Assembly: GCA_035293805.1 (NCBI GenBank)
Contig: DATGMD010000042.1
Location: 35,194-99,193, forward strand
From: JAJPHF01 sp035293805
Lineage (GTDB): Bacteria; Chloroflexota; UBA6077; JAJPHF01
Length of the DNA stretch: 64,000 nt
Direction: 5' to 3'
Both the position numbers and the translations under genes were made by a program. This document shows, piece by piece, positions 32,464 to 40,629 of the stretch. The notes beneath the pieces are model-generated. The model worked only from the letters and a program-made list of their open reading frames with translations, did not search any database and was not told the origin of the DNA. Each line of letters opens with the position of its first letter. Positions within the stretch are counted from its first letter, which is position 1.

Positions 32464-34683
32464 TCAGCGCGCCGAGGGGAGCTGGTCGCGGGCGACGCGC
32501 CGCACGTCGCGGATCGCTTCGAGGCGGGTCATGACGCGGCTGAGGTGAGCCAGACTGTCCACGTCGATCGTCGCGTGCGCCGTGGCCGTGCCGTCCTTGT
32601 GGGTGCTCACGTTCAGCGCCGAAATGTTGATCTTCTCGTCGGCCACGACCGCCGAGATGTCCCGTAGCAAGCCCTCGCGGTCCCACGCCTCGATGCGGAT
32701 CGCCGCGCGGAACGACCGCGCCTGCACGTGGCCCCAGTCCACGTCCACGATGCGCTCGGGCTCGTCTTCGTGCAAAATGCTGGCGCAGTCAGCGCGGTGC
32801 ACGGTCACGCCGCGCCCCCGCGTCACGTAACCGACAACGCCATCGCCAGGCACCGGGTTGCAGCACTGGGCGAGCCGCGTCAGCAGGTCCCCCACCCCCT
32901 TCACGCGCAGGCCCCGCACGGAGCCGTCGGTGGGCGGCGGCGTGGGGGGCGGCTGGGGCGGCTGGGCGGGCGCCAGCGTGGTCGAGAGCTTCGTGGCGAT
33001 CTGCTGAGCGTTGATGTCGGCGTAGCCAACGGCGGCCAGGAAGTCGTCGGTGCGCTCGTAGTGAAAGCTGCGGGCTAGCTCCTCCAGCTTCACGACGTGG
33101 TCCACGCCGAGCCGTTGCAGTTCCTTGTCCACCAGCTCGCGCCCGCGCGTGATGCTCTCCTCGCGCTGCTGCTTGCGGAACCACTGACGCACCTTCTCGC
33201 GGGCGTTGGCCGTCTTCAGGTAGCCCAGCGCCGGGTTGAGCCAATCCCGACTCGGCCCGCGCGTCTGCTTCGCCGTGACGATCTCCACCTGGTCGCCGTT
33301 GTGCAGCGTCGCGCTCAGCGGGACCAGGCGGCCGTTCACCTTGGCGCCCACACAGCGGTGGCCCACCTCCGTATGGATGCGGTAAGCGAAGTCGAGCGCC
33401 GTTGCGCCGGCCGGCAGCTCTTTGATCTCGCCGCGCGGCGTGAACACGTACACCTGGTCCTGGAAGAGGTCCGTCTTCAGCGAGTCGACGAACTCCTGCG
33501 CCCCCACCACGTCCTTCTGCCAGTCCATGAGCTGGCGCAGCCAGGCCACCTTCGAGTCGAACTTCTCGTCGCGGCGGCCGCCCTCCTTGTAGCGCCAGTG
33601 CGCCGCCACGCCGTACTCGGCAACGTGGTGCATGTCGTAGGTACGGATCTGGATCTCCAGCGGCCGGCCGTCAGGCCCCAGCACCGTCGTGTGCAGCGAC
33701 TGGTACATGCTGTCCTTGGGACTGGCGATGTAGTCGTCGAACTCGCCGGGCAGCGGGTGCCACAGCGAGTGCACCACGCCGAGCGCGTGGTAGCACTCCT
33801 GCAGCTCGCGCACGAGCACGCGCACGGCCAGCAGGTCGTAGATCTGGTCGATGTTGGCGCCGCGCCGCTGCATCTTGTTGTAGATGCTGTAGATGTGCTT
33901 CGGCCGCCCCGAGATCTCCGCCTTGATCCCGTTGCTCTCCAGTTCCGCCCGCAGCAGCTGGACGACCCGCTCGATGTACTCCTCGCGCTCGGCACGCCGC
34001 CCCAGCTCCAGGCTGCGCGCGATCTGGCGGTAGTGCTCCGGCTCCAGGTAGCGGAACGCCAGGTCCTCGAGCTGCCACTTGATCTGCCAGATGCCCAGGC
34101 GGTTCGCCAGCGGCGCGTAGATGTCCATCGTCTCCTGCGCGATGCGGCGCTGCTTGTGCGGCGGCAAGTATTGCAGCGTCCGCATGTTGTGCAGGCGGTC
34201 GGCCAGCTTGATGATGACAACGCGGATGTCCTCGGCCATGGCCAGGAACATCTTGCGCAGGCTCTCTGCCCAGGCGGCCTCCTCGCCGCGCCGCGCATGG
34301 CCATCGGCGTCGGCGTCCTCCGGTAGCCAGTGCATCTTGCCCAGCTTGGTCACGCCGTCCACCAGCCGCGCTACCTCGGCGCCAAACTCGCGCTCCACGT
34401 CCTCGACGGACACGGCGGTGTCCTCGGGCACGTCGTGCAGCACCGCGGCCACGAGCGCGCCCGCGTCCAGGCGCATCTCGGCGAGCGTCAGGGCAACGGC
34501 CAGCGGATGGGCGATGTAGGGGTCGCCGGAGGCGCGCTTCTGCTCGCCGTGCGCCGCGGCGGCGAATGCGCACGCCCGGCGCAGGGTTGCTACTTCGGCC
34601 TCACCCAGGTAGGTGGCCGCCTGCGCCAGCAACGGCTCAGGAGTCGGGGCATCGGTTTCAGGCGTCGGAGCCAAGCGTTTCAT
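32464..34683 (-). CDS. relA: RelA/SpoT bifunctional (p)ppGpp synthetase/hydrolase
   Basis: A 739-aa stringent-response enzyme, complete in length. The hydrolase HD domain (about 45-195) has LLHDVPEDT... and KLADRLHNMRTL; the synthetase domain (about 235-345) has SGRPKHIYSIYNKMQRRG and DLLAVRVLV; TGS domain near 400-460 (VFTPRGEIKELPAGATALDFAYRIHTEVGHRCVGAKVNG); and a C-terminal ACT domain from about 665 (LLRDISAVVADEKINISALNVS). The His in LLHDVPEDT replaces the usual V-V spacing but both metal residues (H, D) are kept, so hydrolase activity is expected. The start is set at ATG 34683, six codons after a weaker ATG at 34701. Confidence 0.95.
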   Translation of the reverse strand: MKRLAPTPETDAPTPEPLLAQAATYLGEAEVATLRRACAFAAAAHGEQKRASGDPYIAHPLAVALTLAEMRLDAGALVAAVLHDVPEDTAVSVEDVEREFGAEVARLVDGVTKLGKMHWLPEDADADGHARRGEEAAWAESLRKMFLAMAEDIRVVIIKLADRLHNMRTLQYLPPHKQRRIAQETMDIYAPLANRLGIWQIKWQLEDLAFRYLEPEHYRQIARSLELGRRAEREEYIERVVQLLRAELESNGIKAEISGRPKHIYSIYNKMQRRGANIDQIYDLLAVRVLVRELQECYHALGVVHSLWHPLPGEFDDYIASPKDSMYQSLHTTVLGPDGRPLEIQIRTYDMHHVAEYGVAAHWRYKEGGRRDEKFDSKVAWLRQLMDWQKDVVGAQEFVDSLKTDLFQDQVYVFTPRGEIKELPAGATALDFAYRIHTEVGHRCVGAKVNGRLVPLSATLHNGDQVEIVTAKQTRGPSRDWLNPALGYLKTANAREKVRQWFRKQQREESITRGRELVDKELQRLGVDHVVKLEELARSFHYERTDDFLAAVGYADINAQQIATKLSTTLAPAQPPQPPPTPPPTDGSVRGLRVKGVGDLLTRLAQCCNPVPGDGVVGYVTRGRGVTVHRADCASILHEDEPERIVDVDWGHVQARSFRAAIRIEAWDREGLLRDISAVVADEKINISALNVSTHKDGTATAHATIDVDSLAHLSRVMTRLEAIRDVRRVARDQLPSAR

Positions 34684-34792
34684 AGCCTTAGTGTACAGCA
34701 ACGGGCCGTCAGCGATTAGCCCCCGCCGATCACCTAAGGGTCATCAGCGAGCCGCCTCTCCCGGGGTGAAGCGCGGGCGGCGCGTAGGTGGG

Positions 34793-35956
34793 CTACCGAC
34801 CGCCCGCTGCTGGTGGCTCCTTGCCCGCCACCAGCTCGGCATTGTCGATCAGCCGCACGTCGCCAACCCGCGCGGCGACGAGGGCGCGAGCGGGGCGGTC
34901 GACGAAGGGAAGCGGCTCCAGGGTGGCGGCGTCCACGACGGCGGCGTAGTCGGCCACGACGCCCGGATGCGCCGCCAGCGTGGCCCGCATCGCGGCCTCC
35001 AGCGCCCCCCCGGCGCGCTCGCCCGCCGCCAGCAGCCCCTGGGCGCGGCGCAGCGCCTCCGAGAGCGCCACCGCCTCCGCGCGCTCGCCGGGGCTCAGGT
35101 AGGCGTTGCGCGAGCTGAGCGCCAGCCCATCCGGCTCCCGCACCGTGGGGCAGCCGACGACCTCGACACCGGTCAGCAGGTCGGCCGCCATCTGCCGCAC
35201 GAGCAGCAGTTGCTGGTAGTCCTTCTCGCCGAAGTACGCGCGGTCCGGCCGCGCAGCGAGCAAGAGCTTGAGCACAACCGTCGCCACCCCGCGAAAGTGG
35301 CCCGGCCGCCGCTCGCCCTCCCAGCGCCGGCTCAGCCCCTCGACCTCGACCCACGTCTGCGCGCCCGGCGGGTACATGTCCTCGACCGTCGGCACCCACA
35401 GCACGTCCACCCCCGCCGCGGCCGCGAGCGCGCGGTCGCGCTCCAGGTCGCGCGGGTAGCGCGTGTAGTCCTCGTGCGGCCCGAACTGCGTCGGGTTCAC
35501 GAACACGCTCATCACGACGGTCGCGTTCTCGGCGCGCGCCCGCCGCGCGAGCGACACGTGCCCCTCGTGCAGGTACCCCATCGTCGGCACCAGCCCGACC
35601 GGCCGCGGCCGCCCCGCCAGCGCCGCCCGCAGCGCCGCCACCGAGCCAACCTCGGTCAACTGGCACAGGGGTACCGCTGGCCGCTCCGGCCTAAGCGCTG
35701 AGTGCTGAGGCGAGCCGCCGCCAGCCTCGTCCTCTCCCCGGGGGTGCAGAGACGCTCCCCGGCCGCGGGACCGCTCTCCGTCCACTCCGCGGGGGTGCAG
35801 GGGCGCTCCCCGGCCGGGGGGCGTGCCCGCCTCTCCCCGGGGGTGCAGGGGGACTCCCCTGCCAGGGGGTGGGGGGGGTGTCCCCCCACCTACCCTTCCT
35901 CCCTCCCCCCCCGCGATCGGGGAGCCGGGGGAGCGAGAAACCTGCCGCTCAGCCAT
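34793..35956 (-). CDS. panC: Pantothenate synthetase with repeat-derived N-terminal extension
   Basis: ATP-dependent ligase of beta-alanine and pantoate, in the cytoplasm. The PanC core (residues about 100-387) is complete: PTMGYLHEGH with the ATP-binding HxGH, FVNPTQFGPHEDYTRYPR, FGEKDYQQL and SSRNAYLS. The first about 95 residues are not PanC: MAERQVSRSPG then three PGRG.PLHPRGE units, encoded by the hairpin repeats at 35714-35937. The ATG at 35956 is three bases after the panB stop, which suggests it is the original start and that the repeats were inserted into the gene. If the extension is not translated, the start could be TTG at 35659, which has no good ribosome site. Confidence 0.9.
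   Translation of the reverse strand: MAERQVSRSPGSPIAGGEGGRVGGGTPPPPPGRGVPLHPRGEAGTPPGRGAPLHPRGVDGERSRGRGASLHPRGEDEAGGGSPQHSALRPERPAVPLCQLTEVGSVAALRAALAGRPRPVGLVPTMGYLHEGHVSLARRARAENATVVMSVFVNPTQFGPHEDYTRYPRDLERDRALAAAAGVDVLWVPTVEDMYPPGAQTWVEVEGLSRRWEGERRPGHFRGVATVVLKLLLAARPDRAYFGEKDYQQLLLVRQMAADLLTGVEVVGCPTVREPDGLALSSRNAYLSPGERAEAVALSEALRRAQGLLAAGERAGGALEAAMRATLAAHPGVVADYAAVVDAATLEPLPFVDRPARALVAARVGDVRLIDNAELVAGKEPPAAGGR
35692..35710. repeat. CTCAGCACT-type short repeat (in panC)
   Basis: On the minus strand this reads CCTCAGCACTCAGCGCTTAG. It encodes QHSAL in PanC. Related copies lie at 45288-45310 (livG) and 62840-62871 (response regulator end). Confidence 0.55.
35714..35937. repeat. Hairpin repeat module (CCCCGGGGGTGCAG type) inside panC reading frame
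   Basis: Three or four copies of CTCCCCGGGGGTGCAG, (G/A)(G/C)GCGCTCCCCGGCC plus G run, ending in GGTGTCCCCCCACC and CCGCGATCGGGGA. The block can form several strong hairpins. The same module with the same end, GGTGTCCCCC and CCGCGATTGGGGA, is at 40455-40628. Confidence 0.85.
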
Positions 35957-35959
35957 CGC

Positions 35960-36808
35960 TCACGGCTCGTCGTCGGGCGCGAGGCCCTCCAGCAGGTTGG
36001 GGTCCATGTCGGCGCTGTTGGCCGCCGCGGGGAAGGTGCCCTGCTGCACGTCGTGCAGGTATTCGCCGGCCACCGCCTTGATCGTGTCCGCCACGTGCGC
36101 GTAGCGCCGCGCGTGGCGCGGCAGGAAGTCGGGGTATAGCCCGAGGATGTCGCTGATGACCTGCACCTGGCCGTCGCACTCCGGCCCGGCGCCGATGCCG
36201 ATCGTCGGGATCGCCAGCCGCCGCGAGATCAGCGCCGCCAGCGGCGTCGGCACCAGCTCCAGGACCAGCGCGAACGCGCCCGCCTCTTCGAGCGCCCGCG
36301 CGTCGGCCAGCATGTTCGCCGCGGCCTCGCGGGCGCGTCCCTGCACCCGGGCGCCGCCCACCTGGAGCGTCGACTGCGGCGTGTAGCCCAGGTGCCCCAC
36401 CACGGGAATGCCCGCGTCGACCAGGCGGCGCACCAGCTCCGCGACCGACCGCCCGCCCTCCAGTTTCACCGCCTGCGCTCCGCCCTCCTGCACCAGCCGC
36501 GCCGCGCTCCGCAGCCCCTCTTCGACGCTCACACGGTAGGTCATGAACGGCAGGTCGGCGACGATCAGCGCCCGCTTCGCGCCGCGCGCCACGGCGCCCG
36601 TGTGCCGAATGACGTCCTCCAGCCGCACGGGAATCGTGGAATCGTACCCCAGCACGACCATCCCCAGCGTGTCGCCCACCAAGATTGTCGGCACGCCCGC
36701 CTCGTCGATCATGCGCGCCGTGGGGTAGTCGTAGGCGGTGAGCATGGCGATCTTCTCGCCGCGCTCTTTCATTTGGCGCAGATGGCCCGGCGTGACTCGC
36801 GTCACCAT
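35960..36808 (-). CDS. panB: 3-methyl-2-oxobutanoate hydroxymethyltransferase
   Basis: A 282-aa enzyme that makes ketopantoate from alpha-ketoisovalerate and methylene-THF, the first step of pantothenate synthesis. Conserved blocks are KERGEKIAMLTAYDYPTARMIDEAG, ILVGDTLGMVVLGYDST (metal and substrate site), AVKLEGGRSV, VVGHLGYTPQS, LELVPTPLAA and TIGIGAGPECDGQVQVISDILGL. The start is set at ATG 36808, where the homology begins; an upstream ATG at 36880 would add 24 unusual residues. It is three bases before the panC start and 133 bases after the DUF2520 gene. Confidence 0.96.
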   Translation of the reverse strand: MVTRVTPGHLRQMKERGEKIAMLTAYDYPTARMIDEAGVPTILVGDTLGMVVLGYDSTIPVRLEDVIRHTGAVARGAKRALIVADLPFMTYRVSVEEGLRSAARLVQEGGAQAVKLEGGRSVAELVRRLVDAGIPVVGHLGYTPQSTLQVGGARVQGRAREAAANMLADARALEEAGAFALVLELVPTPLAALISRRLAIPTIGIGAGPECDGQVQVISDILGLYPDFLPRHARRYAHVADTIKAVAGEYLHDVQQGTFPAAANSADMDPNLLEGLAPDDEP

Positions 36809-36941
36809 GCCTCCCGTGCGCGGCGCCGCGCCTAGCCTCGCCGGTGCGGTCGCCGTCAAGCCGCCACAAAGGCATTCCAACGCTAGTGTACAGCAGCGCT
36901 GCCCGTCCAGCGGGACCGCACGGCGCTCCCACCGCGCGCCG

Positions 36942-37832
36942 CTAGTCAGCGCCGGCGCCGTCCGCTAGCAAGCGTGCCAGCGCGCCCGCCGCCTCGGGCG
37001 TCAGGCTGCCCTCGGTCCGCGCCAGCGCCAGCGTGGCGCGTGCCAGCGTTCGGTACGCGTCTAGCGCCTCCGGCCGCGCCCGCGCGATGGCGGCCAGGTG
37101 CTGCTCGACCGTCGCCGCGTCACCCCGCGCGATCGGGCCGGTCAGCGCTTGTCCGGGACCGTGCGCCGCGACGTTGTCTACCGCCCCCCATACCAGCGGC
37201 CGCAGCGCGTCAATAGCGGTGGACTCGTCCACGCCGAAGGCGCCCCACAGCTCGGCCGCCAGGTGGAGTAGCGTGACCAGGTAGTTCGACGCGACCACCG
37301 CCGCCGCGTGGTAGAGCGGCTTGGCCCCGGCGGGCAGGCGGACCGGCCGCGCCCCCAGCGCCGCCACGATCGCTTCCAGCCGCGGCAGCAGCGTCGCGTC
37401 AGCCTCCAGCGCGCAGGTGATTCCCGCGAACGGCGCGAGCGGATCGGCCGCCGGCGCCGGCCCGAACGTTTGCAGCGGGTGCAGGCTGCCCACCAGCGCG
37501 CCCGCCTGCCGCGCCGGCGCGAGCGATTCCAGCGTGTCCACGCCGCTCGTGTGAGCAACCGCCTGGCCGGGCCGCCACGCGACACTCGCCGCGACCGGGC
37601 CGATCGCCGCGTCGGGCACCGTCAGAAACGCCAGGTCGGCGGCGTCAACTACCGCCTGTGCGCTCGGCAGCGCCGCCGCCTGGGGCAGCGCCGCCGCCAG
37701 TCGCTCGGCGTGAGCCGGCGTGCGGCTCGCTACGGCGACCACCGGCCAGCCGGCCGCCGCCAGCGCCCGCGCCAGCGCGCCGCCCGCGCGCCCCGCCCCC
37801 ACGATCCCGATCCGCTCCACCTGCTGCCCCAA
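36942..37832 (-). CDS. Rossmann-like and DUF2520 NAD(P)-binding protein
   Basis: A 296-aa oxidoreductase-like protein. The N terminus is a Rossmann motif (IGIVGAGRAGGALARALAAAGWPVVAV), followed by FLTVPDAAIGPVA and the DUF2520 part: HTSGVDTLESL, VGSLHPLQTF, KPLYHAAAVVASNYLVTLLHLA, and PLVWGAVDNVAAHGPGQALTGPIARGD. DUF2520 proteins are distant relatives of ketopantoate and pyrroline-5-carboxylate reductases. It lies upstream of panB and panC on the same strand, as in several Actinobacteria (Rv3603c beside panC in Mycobacterium). I infer that it may fill the ketopantoate reductase step, as no panE is seen here. Confidence 0.88.
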   Translation of the reverse strand: MGQQVERIGIVGAGRAGGALARALAAAGWPVVAVASRTPAHAERLAAALPQAAALPSAQAVVDAADLAFLTVPDAAIGPVAASVAWRPGQAVAHTSGVDTLESLAPARQAGALVGSLHPLQTFGPAPAADPLAPFAGITCALEADATLLPRLEAIVAALGARPVRLPAGAKPLYHAAAVVASNYLVTLLHLAAELWGAFGVDESTAIDALRPLVWGAVDNVAAHGPGQALTGPIARGDAATVEQHLAAIARARPEALDAYRTLARATLALARTEGSLTPEAAGALARLLADGAGAD

Positions 37833-38136
37833 TAGCCCGGCTCACCTCCGCGGTCCCGTCGGGGCGACCGTGCCGACCCCTGGAAGACCACCCGTCCGTC
37901 CCCGCTGCCGGGCAGACTCGGCGCGGCCGGGCCGCAGCACGCGCCAGCCCGATCAGTACCGCCGCTCAGATTGTAACGGCTGCCGCCGGCTGCCCGTCCG
38001 CGGCACGTGGATACGGCGGCGCGGCGTCCGGGCCGTGTAACATCGCGCGGTACGATGACCAGGAGCGAACGATCGGTTCACTCGGCGCGGCTGTCCGCGG
38101 CCGCGAGACGCCAGCGCGTAGGAAAGGAGCATCGGA

Positions 38137-38655
38137 GTGGCAGAGCTGAGCGGGCTGACTCGGCGGGAGCTATTGGGGGGAGCGAGCCTGGGCGGTCTGG
38201 CCGTCGCGGCGACGCTGGCTGGACCGGCAGCGAGCGTCCAGGCTCAGGGCGCGGGGAGCGGCCTATCCCTCGCCGCCGCGCAGACGATGATCAACGCGGC
38301 CATCGCCAAGGCCCGCGAGATCGGCGTGCCGATGACCGTCGTCGTGGTGGACGACGGGGGGAACCTGAAGGCGGCCGCGCGCATGGACGGCAGCGGCTTC
38401 GGCGGCATCGAGATCGTCCTGCGCAAGGCGGTCACCGCGGCCGGCTTCCGTAGCTCCACCCAGGCGCTCGGCGACCGCGCGCAGAGCGACCCCGCGCGCC
38501 TCGCCAGCTTCGCGAACCTACCGCACATCTGGCTGGGCGGCGGGGGCCTGCCGGTGATGCGCGGCGGCGAGCTGCTCGGCGGCAGCGGCGCGGGCGGCGG
38601 CACCCCCGAGCAGGACACCGAGGTGGCTCAGGCCGGCGTCGCCGCATTCTCCTAA
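38137..38655 (+). CDS. Tat-exported GlcG/HbpS-like protein
   Basis: A 172-aa protein with GTG start. The N terminus holds a Tat signal (LTRRELLGGASLGGLAVAATLAGPAASVQAQ). The mature part is a single GlcG/HbpS domain (LSLAAAQTMINAAIAKAREIGVPMTVVVVDDGGNLKAAARMDG, then ALRKA-like helix and GGLPVMRGGELLGGSGAGGGTPEQDTEVAQAGVAAF). HbpS binds haem in Streptomyces and members of this family degrade or store haem outside the cell. No partner kinase is next to it. AAAGGAG lies nine bases before the GTG. Confidence 0.88.
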   Translation: MAELSGLTRRELLGGASLGGLAVAATLAGPAASVQAQGAGSGLSLAAAQTMINAAIAKAREIGVPMTVVVVDDGGNLKAAARMDGSGFGGIEIVLRKAVTAAGFRSSTQALGDRAQSDPARLASFANLPHIWLGGGGLPVMRGGELLGGSGAGGGTPEQDTEVAQAGVAAFS

Positions 38656-38673
38656 GCCGGTTCACCCCCCGGG

Positions 38674-38702
38674 GTGGATGCGCGGCCTTGGCGCGCATCC
38701 AC
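38674..38702. terminator. Hairpin terminator after GlcG-like gene
   Basis: GTGGATGCGCG and its exact complement are separated by GCCTTGG, starting 19 bases after the stop codon. The remainder of the 364-base gap to the next gene (38703-39019) holds no open frame of note, only the promoter candidate below. Confidence 0.55.
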
Positions 38703-38914
38703 TCCGCACCGCGCCATGCTATTCACGCCCTCGCCAGCAGCCTCCGCGGCCCCTCCCCGCTGGCCGCGACGCCCCGGCCACCCAGGCCTCGCCAGCAGCC
38801 CCTCGCCTCATCCATGACCCGCGCCGCCCGCCGCGTCCTCGCTCATCGCCGTGACGCACCGGCAGCCCGGCGCCGCCTCTATATGCCCGCTCTGCCCTAT
38901 GCCGCGGCACGACC

Positions 38915-38942
38915 TTCACGCTCTCACGAAAGCCGCTACACT
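38915..38942 (+). promoter_or_regulatory. Candidate promoter for small membrane protein
   Basis: TTCACG and TACACT are separated by 16 bases, in the gap ahead of the gene at 39020. Confidence 0.35.
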
Positions 38943-39019
38943 GCCTACCGGTGAGGCATGGCACAGCGCTTGCATTACGAGGGTGGACGCGTCCTGAGGC
39001 AACCGAAAGGAGACGGAGA

Positions 39020-39376
39020 ATGGGTGGTGCAGCAGGGTTTCTCTGGATGGCGGTGGTGATCCTGGCGCTCGCGTGGGCGCTGGAGCTATCCGGTACGGTG
39101 CGGCTGGGCGTGAATCTTGGCTTCTGGCTGCCGGTGCTGCTCGTGCTGGCACTCCTCGGCGCCATCTTCAACATGTTCGTGATGCCGTTCATGGGCCGCA
39201 GCCGCACGACCCGCACGGCGACCTCGGCCGCCGGCACGGCAACACCCGCGGCCCCGGTCGCAGCCCCGCCCCCTGCAGCGGCGCCCGCGCCGCCGGGGCC
39301 GACCACCACGGCGCCGGCCACGGGGTCGGCCGAGCAGGAAGTCGTGCAGGAGACGCGCGACCGCCCCACGTTCTAG
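39020..39376 (+). CDS. Small two-pass membrane protein (118 aa)
   Basis: I do not recognise the family. Two hydrophobic helices (residues about 5-22 and 32-54: FLWMAVVILALAWALEL and FWLPVLLVLALLGAIFNMFV) are joined by a short loop, similar in layout to small stress-related membrane proteins of the lmo0937 type. A long Ala/Pro/Thr tail (65-105) extends to the C terminus, which is acidic. AAAGGAG lies seven bases ahead of ATG 39020. Confidence 0.7.
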   Translation: MGGAAGFLWMAVVILALAWALELSGTVRLGVNLGFWLPVLLVLALLGAIFNMFVMPFMGRSRTTRTATSAAGTATPAAPVAAPPPAAAPAPPGPTTTAPATGSAEQEVVQETRDRPTF

Positions 39377-39394
39377 CCCTTCAGCGCACATTCT

Positions 39395-39421
39395 GCGGGG
39401 CGGGCCAGTGGCCCGCCCCGC
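39395..39421. terminator. Hairpin terminator
   Basis: GCGGGGCGGGCC and its exact complement are separated by AGT, 18 bases after the stop codon of the small membrane protein gene. Confidence 0.6.
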
Positions 39422-39588
39422 TTCGCGTCTCCCTCGCGAGCACCGCCGCGGCCGGCGCCGGGGAGCAGGCCGGACACGGCCCGCCTCCGCCGCAAGACCA
39501 GGGCCGTCCCACTCTGCTATAGTCGTGGCGCGTTCGGGTGGGCGCGGCGACGCGCGGACCGGGGCGCCAGGCGCGCAGGTGGGACAGC

Positions 39589-40500
39589 ATGCAGCTTCAG
39601 AACCTCTACTCGTTCGCCGACCTCGAGCAGCAATTCGGTCGCGTCGTCGAGACTCATGACGGGCTCGCGACGACCGAGCACGACTTGCTGGGCCGCTACT
39701 ACCGCGACGTGCTCGCCGAGACGGTCGCCATCGTGGCCCACCAGTGGGCCAGCGGCGTGCGGCGCAGCGCCGTGAAGGGCTTCTTTCTCGGCGGCCCGCC
39801 CGGCGTCGGCAAGACCACCCTCGCCCGCCGCGTCGCCTACGAGCTGTGCCGCCGCTTCTCCGATCCCGACAGCCCGAGCGCCCACCAGGTCGTCCTGGCG
39901 CTCATCGACGGCGGCGAGATCGCCCGCTCGCGCTACGGCGAGAGCGAGGCGCGCATCCGGGAGGTGTTCACCCTGGCCGAGAAAGGCTTCGCCGAGCCCG
40001 ACCAGCGCTCGATCATCCTCTTCGACGACGTCGAATCGGTGCTCATGGCGCGCGGCAGCGACAACGCCAAGGAGTGGCACTTCTCCCAGGACAGCGTGTT
40101 CTTCCACTCCGTCGACAATCTCGACACCAGCCGCACGGTCGTCTTCTTGACCAGCAACCGGCCCGACCTGGTGGACGAGGCGATTCTCGACCGCTTCCTG
40201 GCCTACGCCGTGGGCACGCCCGAGCCGGCGCTGTTCGTCGAGGTCGCCGTCCGCGCCGCCGAGGCGCAGCACCTGAGCGCCGCCCAGATCGGCGCCCTCC
40301 GCGACCGCGTGCAGCGCGCCGCCGAGGCGGGCCGGCTCGTCAGCATCCGCGACGCCGAGCGCCTGGCCGTCCGCGAGTACGTCGAGACCCTGCTCGGCCG
40401 CCCTTCCACCGCCCTCATCGGCGCCGACCGCCTCGCCAGCAACTGGGGCACCCGTCCATCTTCCCCGGGGGTGCCGAGCCGCTCCCCTGCCAGGGGCTAA
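39589..40500 (+). CDS. AAA+ ATPase (Pch2/TRIP13-like features), repeat-derived C-terminus
   Basis: A 303-aa AAA+ protein. Walker A is GGPPGVGKTT near residue 67; Walker B is SIILFDDVES near 143; GEIARSRYGESEARIREVF resembles the substrate-binding loop plus helix of classic AAA proteins; sensor 1 is VVFLTSNRPDLV; the arginine finger region is DEAILDRFLAYAVGTPEPALF. This last stretch and the DDVES block resemble Pch2/TRIP13 ATPases, which remodel HORMA proteins. No HORMA gene is adjacent. The final about 16 residues (RPSSPGVPSRSPARG) are encoded by the hairpin repeat at 40455, so the original C terminus has probably been replaced. ATG 39589 follows a GTGGGACAGC. Confidence 0.85.
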   Translation: MQLQNLYSFADLEQQFGRVVETHDGLATTEHDLLGRYYRDVLAETVAIVAHQWASGVRRSAVKGFFLGGPPGVGKTTLARRVAYELCRRFSDPDSPSAHQVVLALIDGGEIARSRYGESEARIREVFTLAEKGFAEPDQRSIILFDDVESVLMARGSDNAKEWHFSQDSVFFHSVDNLDTSRTVVFLTSNRPDLVDEAILDRFLAYAVGTPEPALFVEVAVRAAEAQHLSAAQIGALRDRVQRAAEAGRLVSIRDAERLAVREYVETLLGRPSTALIGADRLASNWGTRPSSPGVPSRSPARG

Positions 40501-40628
40501 TGCTCCGTCTCCGCCCCGGGGGTGCGGGGCTCCCCTGCCGGGGGGTTGGGGGTGTCCCCCCAATTGCCCCTTTTCTTTTTCTCCTGGGGTGCGGGGGTGT
40601 CCCCCACCTCCCCGCGATTGGGGACGGG
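40455..40628. repeat. Hairpin repeat module, second copy
   Basis: Two units of CCCCGGGGGTGC followed by CTCCCCTGCC and a G run, then GGTGTCCCCC twice and CCGCGATTGGGGA. It is the same element as at 35714-35937, here between the AAA+ gene and the bicupin gene. The first unit is read as the last residues and stop codon of the AAA+ protein. Confidence 0.85.
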
Positions 40629-40629
40629 G

